Shown: in pieces, positions 1 through 4,802 of the stretch
Layout: each line of letters opens with the position of its first letter
Position numbering within the stretch: the first letter of the stretch is position 1
From: Candidatus Eiseniibacteriota bacterium
GTDB taxonomy: Bacteria > JAFGKV01
Assembly (NCBI GenBank): GCA_025453925.1
Contig: JALOPK010000214.1
Location: 1-5,961 of the forward strand
DNA: 5,961 nt
Direction of reading: 5' to 3'
Translations under genes and position numbers: made by a program
The notes under the pieces: model-generated
Databases searched by the model: none
Seen by the model: the letters and a program-made list of their open reading frames with translations, nothing else
Told to the model about the DNA's origin: nothing

Positions 1-1
1 A

Positions 2-775
2 ACGATCGTGCCGTTCTTCGACCGCGATGTGGTGGACAGTCTGGTGGTGATCGACGGCCAGTCATACGGCCACCGAGTGACCATCCGTATGCTCCTCTCG
101 CACCGGAGCGGGATCTACGACTACGCCGACGAGGGGTTCTACGATCTGATCCGGGCGAACCCCTCCCGACGCTGGCTTCCCCCCGAACTGATCCAGTATG
201 CCTACAGAAACGGGGTCCCGTACTTCGTGCCCGACGCGATACCACCGAACGACTATGGGTACTCCAACACGAACTACATCCTGCTCGGCATGATCGCCGA
301 ACAGATCGATGGCAGACAGTTCCATCAGATCCTCCGGGACAGAATCGTCCGCCCCCTGGGCCTCACGGACACGTTTCTCGGCGGGTACGAAACTATCCCG
401 CCCACGATGGCCGACGGATTCGACGGCGGCGTTGACGTCTCATCGTACGACTACGGCTTCGAGTGGTCCTCGGCGGGACTCGTCAGCACGGTGGGTGACT
501 TGTACACCTTCCTCGACGCTCTGATGGCAGGCAGGCTCTTCACCCGCAGCTCGACCCTGGATGAGATGAAGAACCCGGATGGGTACGGCCTCGGCCTTGC
601 GACAACGGTGACGCCCGAAGGCATACTGGGGTACGGGCATTTCGGGCAGTCACTGGGGTTCGTGTCGGTGATGATGTATGTGCCGTCGCGGCAGGCCTTT
701 GTGATTGCATCCATGAACCAGCGCACCGCCGACGCCGCCGCACTCTACCTCGACTTGCTGTCCCTCAACCCATGA
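2..775 (+). CDS. Serine beta-lactamase / penicillin-binding-like hydrolase, 5'-truncated by window edge
   Basis: This is the C-terminal part of a serine hydrolase of the beta-lactamase/D-Ala-D-Ala carboxypeptidase fold (class C-like, Pfam Beta-lactamase). The frame is open to the left edge, so the GTG at 8 is probably an internal Val. Numbering residues from that codon, the segment VTIRMLLSHRSG (24-35) is the hallmark that follows the catalytic helix. YSN at 85-87 is the second motif (Y-x-N). PLGLTDTF (116-123) and the W-S-S-A-G-L-V-S-T-V-x-D-L run (153-165) are also typical. HFG at 211-213 stands where class C enzymes have KTG; H-x-G is common in the esterase-like branch. The S-x-x-K nucleophile would lie roughly 15-20 residues upstream of the window. 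Proteins of this kind are usually periplasmic and act on peptidoglycan peptides, beta-lactams or small esters; which one cannot be read here. Stop TGA at 773-775. No terminator-like hairpin with a T-tract follows. Confidence 0.9.
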   Translation, partial: TIVPFFDRDVVDSLVVIDGQSYGHRVTIRMLLSHRSGIYDYADEGFYDLIRANPSRRWLPPELIQYAYRNGVPYFVPDAIPPNDYGYSNTNYILLGMIAEQIDGRQFHQILRDRIVRPLGLTDTFLGGYETIPPTMADGFDGGVDVSSYDYGFEWSSAGLVSTVGDLYTFLDALMAGRLFTRSSTLDEMKNPDGYGLGLATTVTPEGILGYGHFGQSLGFVSVMMYVPSRQAFVIASMNQRTADAAALYLDLLSLNP

Positions 776-826
776 GAGTCCCACGGTGAGGGCTGCCGAC
801 CGCCACGGTGTCCCCCGCGATGAAGT

Positions 827-838
827 CTGCCGCGGCAG
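827..838. repeat. 12-bp perfect palindrome upstream of the lipoprotein promoter
   Basis: CTGCCGCGGCAG is its own reverse complement. It ends 6 bases before the proposed -35 element of the lipoprotein gene, a position where a regulator could bind. In GC-rich DNA such palindromes also arise by chance, and no second copy is seen in the window. The rest of the 776-962 spacer holds a short direct repeat, CCACGGTG, at 781-788 and 803-810, and the promoter candidate. Confidence 0.25.
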
Positions 839-844
839 GTGATC

Positions 845-873
845 TTGCACGAAGGCCGCATCCAGCGTACATT
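845..873 (+). promoter_or_regulatory. Putative sigma70-type promoter for the lipoprotein gene
   Basis: TTGCAC (845-850) and TACATT (868-873) are separated by exactly 17 bases. The -10 matches TATAAT at four of six positions; the -35 matches TTGACA only at TTG. A start near 880 would give a leader of about 80 bases before the ATG at 963. It is the best candidate in the spacer between the beta-lactamase-like gene and the lipoprotein, but the -35 match is weak. Confidence 0.35.
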
Positions 874-962
874 CTCGCCCCGTCTTCACACCCTCGATCC
901 ATACTTCATGGCCTCACGACGGCCAATGCACTGCCACCCTTCAGGAAAGGAGCTCGGGTATC

Positions 963-1463
963 ATGTGGAGATCCGTACTCGCCGCCGCCGTCATCGCGCT
1001 TCTGGTGTCTTGCGCACCGAAGCCCTCCAGAGATGCCGCCAAGCCTGCCAGGCCGGCTGACGGCGTGAAGCAGCCGCCGCCCAAGGTGAGAGTCGCGGCG
1101 CAGCCCGAGTTCGCCTATGAGATCTTGGAGCACAACACTCCGCTCACCATGACGGCTGATTCGGTCAGCCTCGTGATGGTGAAGATTAAGAACACGTCCA
1201 ACAGGGCCTGGCCCCTGGCGGGAACCATCAAAGTCGGGTTCTACTGGACTGATGACAAGGGTGCCGAGATCGAGAAGATGAACGGAAGGGCTCTCCCGCA
1301 GAAGGACGTCCCCGCCGGGCAGATGGCCTACTTCAAAGCCCGCGTGAAGGCGCCCTCCACCCCAGGCACCTACTATCTGGTCTGGGACATGCTGGAGGAG
1401 AACGTCGCCTGGTTCAGCAAGCGGGGTGCGACGCCGGTCAAGGTCGCCGTGCAGGTCACCTAA
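963..1463 (+). CDS. Small lipoprotein with an FW/immunoglobulin-like beta-sandwich domain
   Basis: A 166-residue protein of unknown function. Residues 1-17 form a lipoprotein signal peptide: W2-R3, a hydrophobic stretch, then lipobox LVSC with the lipidated cysteine at C17. The +2 residue is Ala, not Asp, so outer-membrane sorting would be expected in a Gram-negative cell. Residues 18-45 are a Pro/Ala/Lys-rich linker. Residues about 50-166 look like one beta-sandwich: VKIKNTSNRAWPLAG (73-87), FYWTDDKG (93-100), LPQKDVPAGQ (111-120), PSTPGTYYLVWDML (131-144) and VAWFSKRG (148-155). This order of N-T-S-N-x-x-W-P, proline-glycine turn, Y-x-L-x-W-D-M and W-F-x-x-x-G resembles the FW (Nbr1-like central) domain seen as an accessory module in bacterial surface and sugar-active proteins; I assign this by pattern only. 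Ribosome site AAAGGAG at 946-952, 10 bases before ATG. Monocistronic, ended by the hairpin at 1496-1523. Confidence 0.85.
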   Translation: MWRSVLAAAVIALLVSCAPKPSRDAAKPARPADGVKQPPPKVRVAAQPEFAYEILEHNTPLTMTADSVSLVMVKIKNTSNRAWPLAGTIKVGFYWTDDKGAEIEKMNGRALPQKDVPAGQMAYFKARVKAPSTPGTYYLVWDMLEENVAWFSKRGATPVKVAVQVT

Positions 1464-1495
1464 CCGCAGACCAGCGCACCTACCGCAGTCGCCCC

Positions 1496-1527
1496 GCGCC
1501 CCGGCGCCCACGCGCCGGGGCGCTTTC
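1496..1527 (+). terminator. Rho-independent terminator of the lipoprotein gene
   Basis: A perfect 12-bp GC stem, GCGCCCCGGCGC (1496-1507) with GCGCCGGGGCGC (1512-1523), closes a 4-base loop. It is followed by TTTCCGTTCC on the plus strand. It begins 33 bases after the lipoprotein stop. Read on the minus strand it lacks a following T-run, so it would be less effective for the converging queG transcript. Confidence 0.75.
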
Positions 1528-1540
1528 CGTTCCTGGTTTC

Positions 1541-1561
1541 TCCCCGGGTACGGATCGGGGA
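1541..1561. other. Small inverted repeat downstream of queG
   Basis: TCCCCG (1541-1546) pairs with CGGGGA (1556-1561) across a 9-base loop, 21 bases beyond the queG stop. A T-run is absent on either strand, so it is at best a weak stop or 3'-end stabiliser for the queG transcript. Confidence 0.25.
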
Positions 1562-1581
1562 GGAAGGTCCACGGGGCCGGC

Positions 1582-2655
1582 CTATGCCTCCAACGCCGCG
1601 GCGATCTCCGACCGGACCCATGGTTCGGGCTCGGTGCCATGGCGCCGCGCGAGCACCGCTCTCGCCGCGGATCCGCCGAGCCTCCCCAATGCCCAGGCGG
1701 CATGTCCACGCACCAGAGGCGAGGGATCGCCGGCAGTGGCCTCGCCGAGAACTTGGACCAGATCGTCACGGCGCCGCGTTGCGGCGACCACCGCCGCCGA
1801 TCGCACCGCCGCTTCGCGTTTGCAGTAGGCCACAGGGCTGTTCCCCGCGCAGGCGAGGAAGTCGTCCCGCGTGCGAGCGGCCAAAAGAAGGCCCAGGAAC
1901 CCTGATGCTCCCGCATCGACGGGTACCGCGGCATTCCCATGGGGGCAGGCCTGAAGACAGAGATCGCACCCCATCAGCGTGGTCAAGCTCTCCCGCAGGT
2001 CGAGAGGGATGATCCCGCGATTCTGAGTCGTGTGATAGGAGAGGCAACGCCGGGCATCCACTCCCTCGCGGGTCAGAGCCCCCGTCGGGCATGCATCGAT
2101 GCAGGCAGTGCACTCTCCGCACAGGGGGATTTGAGGCTCGGGTTCAGCCTCTTGGAGAGTACTGTCAACAACGAGTTCGGCGATGCAGAGGTCGCCTCCC
2201 AACTCCGGGTGGATGAGGAATCTATTCCGACCGATCCAGCCGAGCCCGGCCCGATGGGCGAGAGCCCGTTCGGGCAACGCCGTCGCATCCACCTGCGCCG
2301 CGGCCTTGTCAAAGCGCAGTTCGCGGATGATGCCCCCGAGCTTCCGCATGATGACGGGATGGTAGTCCGGGCCGCGGGCGTATGAGGCCACCAGATCCGC
2401 CCACGGGCCTTCCTGGCAACGGTGGAGCGAATCCCAGCGGACCAGCAGCACCACGACGGCCCGCGCCCATGGGAACAGGGCCCGCGGATCGAGGCCCCGG
2501 GCTGCATGGCGCTGCAGGTAGGTCATGCCCGCGGAGTACCCCAGGTCAAGCCATCGCTGCAGCAGTGTCTGCTCGTGGGCAAGCGAACCCACGGGCCAGA
2601 CCGAGACCGCCTGGAAGCCGTTCCGGTACGCGGCTTCACGTACGGCGTCGATCAC
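1582..2655 (-). CDS. queG: Epoxyqueuosine reductase QueG
   Basis: QueG reduces epoxyqueuosine to queuosine in the wobble base of tRNAs with GUN anticodons, the last step of Q synthesis. It is cytoplasmic and needs cobalamin and two [4Fe-4S] clusters. The 357-residue protein shows SYARGPDYH (91-99), typical of the family, and then D123 followed by LPERALAHRAGLGWIGRNRFLI (127-148), the region of the proposed catalytic Asp and substrate pocket. The Fe-S motifs are C179-x2-C182-x2-C185-x3-C189-P, C204 in RRCLSYHTT, and C230-x2-C233-x3-C237-P. By ferredoxin logic C179/C182/C185/C237 would hold one cluster and C189/C204/C230/C233 the other. Residues about 275-357 are a helical HEAT/PBS-lyase-like C-terminal domain found in longer QueGs. 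The second motif ends CPHGN rather than the commoner CPWN. The start is GTG at 2655; GAGG lies 12 bases upstream. It lies 14 bases after the exonuclease stop, so the two genes probably share one transcript. No other queuosine gene is in the window. Confidence 0.9.
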   Translation of the reverse strand: MIDAVREAAYRNGFQAVSVWPVGSLAHEQTLLQRWLDLGYSAGMTYLQRHAARGLDPRALFPWARAVVVLLVRWDSLHRCQEGPWADLVASYARGPDYHPVIMRKLGGIIRELRFDKAAAQVDATALPERALAHRAGLGWIGRNRFLIHPELGGDLCIAELVVDSTLQEAEPEPQIPLCGECTACIDACPTGALTREGVDARRCLSYHTTQNRGIIPLDLRESLTTLMGCDLCLQACPHGNAAVPVDAGASGFLGLLLAARTRDDFLACAGNSPVAYCKREAAVRSAAVVAATRRRDDLVQVLGEATAGDPSPLVRGHAAWALGRLGGSAARAVLARRHGTEPEPWVRSEIAAALEA

Positions 2656-2669
2656 CGGTCGACGCGACC

Positions 2670-3356
2670 TCAGGAGTTTGACTGAACCAGTACGCCCAAG
2701 GTCTCCTCCGCACGGCGAAGCAGCCGGGCGGTCGCGCGCACATCCTCCAGGCAGTATCGCGCGATTTCCTCCATCTTGCCCGCCCGGTAGGCGTCGGCAA
2801 CGTCCTTACCCCGCATCTCGCTTTTCGGGCTGCCGATTCCAAGGCGCCGGCAGAAGAAATCCAGCGAGTATCGCCGCACGCTCCCGTAGAGCGTGAGTAC
2901 GTCCAGCAGGTCGAGATGGTCGGAGATCCTGTAACGATTCGGCACCAGGTTCCGGCTGGCGGCAACTCCCAGCACGAGGCTCCGCAGCATCAGATACGGC
3001 CCGTCAAATGATCGGCCGTTGAAGGTCACGATCTGAGTGTATCGTTTCACCACTTCCCAGAAACGCTCCAGGACCTCGGACTCATTCCCGGTCCAGAACT
3101 CGACGCCCTCCTCATGGGCCCAAGCGGCCCCCTCGCCCGGAAGGCCCTCCGCCAGCACCACCGATTTCCCGGTGTCGGGGTTGAGCATCCCGATGGCGAT
3201 CACCCGCCCGCTCAGCGGGAACAACGCCATCTGGTCCCGGACCTTGGCCTGCTCTTCATCGGTCTGGGCGTTCTGAAGCAGGTAGGCTTGTTCATCGGCG
3301 TCCAGGCTACCCCAGTCGATAGGCACCGTCTCGATGTCGATCACTACACGGCTCAC
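2670..3356 (-). CDS. Predicted DEDDy 3'-5' exonuclease, PolB-exo2 type
   Basis: A 228-residue protein matching the predicted 3'-5' exonuclease family related to the proofreading domain of DNA polymerase B (RNase H-like fold, Pfam DNA_pol_B_exo2-like). All metal-binding motifs are visible. Exo I is VVIDIETVP with D7 and E9. Exo II is TFNGRSFDGPYL with N113 and D118. Exo III is YCLEDV with Y201 and D205, which marks the DEDDy subtype. The intervening HLDLLDVL (147-154) and SLDFFCRRLGIGSPK (164-178) also fit. The protein is cytoplasmic, with no attached polymerase or helicase. Its natural substrate is not known to me; single-stranded DNA or RNA is the family expectation. I chose GTG at 3356, preceded at 8 bases by an excellent GGAGGAAGGAG; a TTG at 3422 would add 22 residues unlike the family. 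First gene of an operon with queG. Confidence 0.88.
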   Translation of the reverse strand: MSRVVIDIETVPIDWGSLDADEQAYLLQNAQTDEEQAKVRDQMALFPLSGRVIAIGMLNPDTGKSVVLAEGLPGEGAAWAHEEGVEFWTGNESEVLERFWEVVKRYTQIVTFNGRSFDGPYLMLRSLVLGVAASRNLVPNRYRISDHLDLLDVLTLYGSVRRYSLDFFCRRLGIGSPKSEMRGKDVADAYRAGKMEEIARYCLEDVRATARLLRRAEETLGVLVQSNS

Positions 3357-3364
3357 GTACCTCG

Positions 3365-3375
3365 CTCCTTCCTCC
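3365..3375 (-). promoter_or_regulatory. Strong ribosome binding site fixing the exonuclease start
   Basis: On the minus strand GGAGGAAGGAG ends 8 bases before the GTG at 3356. It overlaps two Shine-Dalgarno cores (GGAGG and AAGGAG). This places the start just before the conserved exo I strand and rejects the longer frame that begins at TTG 3422. Confidence 0.8.
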
Positions 3376-3398
3376 AGTGATTCGATTCTCAACAGACT

Positions 3399-3410
3399 GC
3401 ACCCGGGTGC
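3399..3410. repeat. 12-bp perfect palindrome upstream of the exonuclease-queG operon
   Basis: GCACCCGGGTGC is self-complementary and lies 24 bases upstream of the operon's ribosome site. GCATGC (3411-3416) directly follows and is also palindromic. The position suits an operator or the foot of a leader hairpin. I could not find a convincing -35/-10 pair beside it, so a regulatory role is inference only. Confidence 0.25.
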
Positions 3411-3587
3411 GCATGCAGACAAGGTATGCCATGCACCGGTCGCCGTGCCACCTCCATGCCGCGGCGAGCGCGTTCCGGATGGCGGTTGCGGGATCCCGGC
3501 GGGTCCGCGCGGGGGCGGGTCCCCATCGGCCGGGAGCTACCACGCACACTCTGAAGACGGGACGCACGTAACACTGTGGCGGGTGAG

Positions 3588-3659
3588 ATGCGGTGGCAGC
3601 AGACAGGAGCGCCCTCTGCCAGAATGCGCCGTCCTTGACCGACCGCATAGTGCTCCACC
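3588..3659 (+). other. Two mutually exclusive inverted repeats (possible alternative RNA stems)
   Basis: ATGCGGT (3588-3594) is the exact complement of ACCGCAT (3642-3648). GGTGGCAGCA (3592-3601) pairs with TGCTCCACC (3651-3659) if C3597 is bulged. The two stems share GGT at 3592-3594, so a transcript could form only one at a time. That is the geometry of attenuators and some riboswitches, but short stems like these are frequent by chance in GC-rich DNA. The pairing exists on both strands, so it could belong to either divergent transcript. Confidence 0.25.
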
Positions 3660-3723
3660 TTGCGGGGAGGCGTGCGAGCCGGGATTCCCCTGCCCCATCC
3701 CTTCATCCTTCCCGTCTTCCCCG

Positions 3724-3748
3724 CCCAGGTTCGGCTTTCGGACCTGGG
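3724..3748. other. 10-bp hairpin in the divergent spacer
   Basis: CCCAGGTTCG (3724-3733) pairs with CGGACCTGGG (3739-3748) around the 5-base loop GCTTT. All ten positions pair if one G-U is allowed on the plus strand. A T-run does not follow on either strand, so this is not a standard terminator. It lies about 160 bases upstream of the cysteine-rich gene and could be part of its leader or a protein site. Confidence 0.4.
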
Positions 3749-3910
3749 AGTTCAAGCTTCCCGCGCAGCGGCCAACTGGGACACGCGGCCCTGCCGCCGC
3801 CTTCGCTGGCGCGGGCCCTCGGACGCTCCTACCTTTGCCAGGCATACGCGCATCCGATCTCTGTTCTGCGGTGAAGTACCGCGCGGAGCGGCTTCGGGAC
3901 GGACGAAACG

Positions 3911-3916
3911 AGGAGG
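3911..3916 (+). promoter_or_regulatory. Ribosome binding site of the cysteine-rich gene
   Basis: AGGAGG ends 5 bases before ATG 3922. The next in-frame ATG at 3937 would be 20 bases away, so 3922 is preferred. This also rejects the much longer open frame that continues upstream through the spacer. Confidence 0.75.
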
Positions 3917-3921
3917 GTCGC

Positions 3922-4596
3922 ATGGCCGGCAACACTATGGATCGCAAGGAATTCATGGCAACCCTAGGCCGTACCGGTGCCCGCGTCTGCATGTGCGGCG
4001 CGGTGCTCGGTATGACGGCGGCCGCTGCCGCGGGCTCCCCGGAGCCCGAGAGGCCCGCCGAGGCCGCAAGCACGGCGGGCGAGCCGCCGCCGAGCAAACC
4101 AGGTGATAAGTCCGCGGCGCGCGCCGTGAAGCGGATGGAGTTCGTGGACGGCTGGGTTCCTCGCTTCTTCCACATCGTGGATGAGCAGCTTGACGAGCCG
4201 ACCCGCAGGAGACTCATGGCCGCCAACGGCAAGGCCTGCTTCTGTGCCTGGGCTCCGAACCAGCCGCGCCGGCCCGAACCGGCGACGGCGGAGCGGATTG
4301 CCGCGTGGGTGGCCGAGCGCGGCCAGGCGGCGGGCTACTCGATGGACGGAGACACAGTCGTCTTCGAGTACCTCGGCAGCGCCGAGACCGGGGAGAGCTC
4401 GCCGGAGGATGTCTGTCTGTGTCCCACCGTCGAAGCGCAGAACGCGAGGACGATGTCGCCCACGTACTGCTGGTGCTCGGTGGGCTATGTGAAGGAGATG
4501 CACGAGCGGATCTTCGGGCGAACGGTTGTCGTGGAGCTCGCGCGGTCGGTGCTGATGGGCGACAAGCGCTGCCAGTTTCGGATCACACCGGCCTGA
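3922..4596 (+). CDS. Cysteine-rich, probably exported protein with four C-x-C pairs
   Basis: A 224-residue protein of unknown function. The N-terminus MDRKEFMATLG (6-16) followed by a hydrophobic, Ala-rich run to about residue 38 resembles a Tat leader, with Arg-Lys (8-9) in place of Arg-Arg. A Pro/Glu/Ala-rich linker spans 39-66. The folded part (about 68-224) is rich in paired cysteines: CFC (106-108), CLC (165-167) and CWC (183-185), with a single C217; another pair, CMC (23-25), sits in the leader. The close, from about CWCSVGYVKEM (183-193) through VVVELARSVLMGDKRCQFRI (202-221), has the V-x-L...G-D-x-x-C-x-F-x-I pattern seen at the end of V4R-like and L-2-amino-thiazoline-4-carboxylate hydrolase-like domains. 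That resemblance is by eye and remote. The cysteine set suggests binding of a metal or Fe-S centre, or disulfides outside the cytoplasm. It is a single gene, divergent from the exonuclease operon. Confidence 0.8.
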   Translation: MAGNTMDRKEFMATLGRTGARVCMCGAVLGMTAAAAAGSPEPERPAEAASTAGEPPPSKPGDKSAARAVKRMEFVDGWVPRFFHIVDEQLDEPTRRRLMAANGKACFCAWAPNQPRRPEPATAERIAAWVAERGQAAGYSMDGDTVVFEYLGSAETGESSPEDVCLCPTVEAQNARTMSPTYCWCSVGYVKEMHERIFGRTVVVELARSVLMGDKRCQFRITPA

Positions 4597-4636
4597 CCGG
4601 CGAGAGCCCTCCCGGAAGGGCGCCGCGGAGTCAACG

Positions 4637-4677
4637 CGGGTGACGGCGTCCTCAGGTACAGCCCTCGCCGTCACCCG
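4637..4677. terminator. Perfect 12-bp stem between convergent genes, possible terminator
   Basis: CGGGTGACGGCG (4637-4648) pairs exactly with CGCCGTCACCCG (4666-4677) around a 17-base loop. It starts 41 bases after the cysteine-rich gene's stop and lies downstream of the opposing hydrolase gene as well. A T-run is lacking on both sides, so it is not a textbook intrinsic terminator; it may act with Rho or protect 3' ends. A smaller hairpin, GCCCT/AGGGC, is at 4606-4621. From 4678 to 4802 I see nothing else of note. Confidence 0.5.
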
Positions 4678-4802
4678 GTGGGGCGCGCCTCGTAACGTGG
4701 CGACTCGTCAAGGTCCCCAGACCCGCCCCGCAGCGCTCATCAATGCAATAGTGCAGTCAATTGCTCGACCCCGCTCCACTCTCCCTCGCTGAACATGCGT
4801 CA

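Larger units (their letters stand above)
3411..3910. other. Divergent intergenic spacer without a convincing gene
   Basis: Part of the 565-base gap between the divergent exonuclease operon and the cysteine-rich protein gene. All open frames here translate to Pro/Arg/Ser/Ala-rich sequence without recognisable motifs or good ribosome sites, as expected from GC-rich DNA. What can be seen is inverted repeats at 3588-3659, a C/T tract at 3686-3726 and a hairpin at 3724-3748. TTGACC at 3635-3640 is a -35-like hexamer, but no acceptable -10 stands 16-18 bases further. The spacer presumably holds promoters in both directions. Confidence 0.5.

Noticed and set aside
781-810. Direct repeat CCACGGTG (781-788, 803-810)
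   Set aside because: Only two 8-base copies 22 bases apart, with no further copies or link to a promoter element; likely chance.
906-1940. 344-residue minus-strand open frame across the lipoprotein gene and the queG 3' end
   Set aside because: Its translation is Arg/Gly/Pro-rich with no motifs. It shadows two genes with clear family signatures.
3357-3422. Longer N-terminus of the exonuclease from TTG 3422
   Set aside because: The extra 22 residues do not look like the family, and GTG 3356 has an excellent ribosome site immediately upstream; exo I strands normally lie at the very N-terminus.
3635-3657. Sigma70 promoter from TTGACC at 3635
   Set aside because: The -35-like hexamer is good, but the sequence 16-18 bases downstream (around CCTTGC) bears no resemblance to TATAAT.
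3560-3660. Cobalamin riboswitch ahead of the exonuclease-queG operon
   Set aside because: The minus strand contains CCCGCCACAG, reminiscent of the B12-box region, and QueG uses cobalamin. However, the rest of the B12-box consensus and the ordered helices are not recognisable.
3334-3921. Upstream extension of the cysteine-rich gene's open frame (would begin at 3334)
   Set aside because: The extension is Pro/Arg/Ser-rich and motif-free. It overlaps the start of the minus-strand exonuclease, and the real start at 3922 has a good ribosome site and a leader sequence.
3537-4232. 231-residue minus-strand open frame opposite the cysteine-rich gene
   Set aside because: Low-complexity Ala/Pro/Ser/Arg translation; it is antisense to a gene with a ribosome site and leader.
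4740-4802. Small inverted repeat GCAAT/ATTGC downstream of the hydrolase
   Set aside because: Only 5 bp with a 10-base loop and no T-run; not supportable as a terminator.
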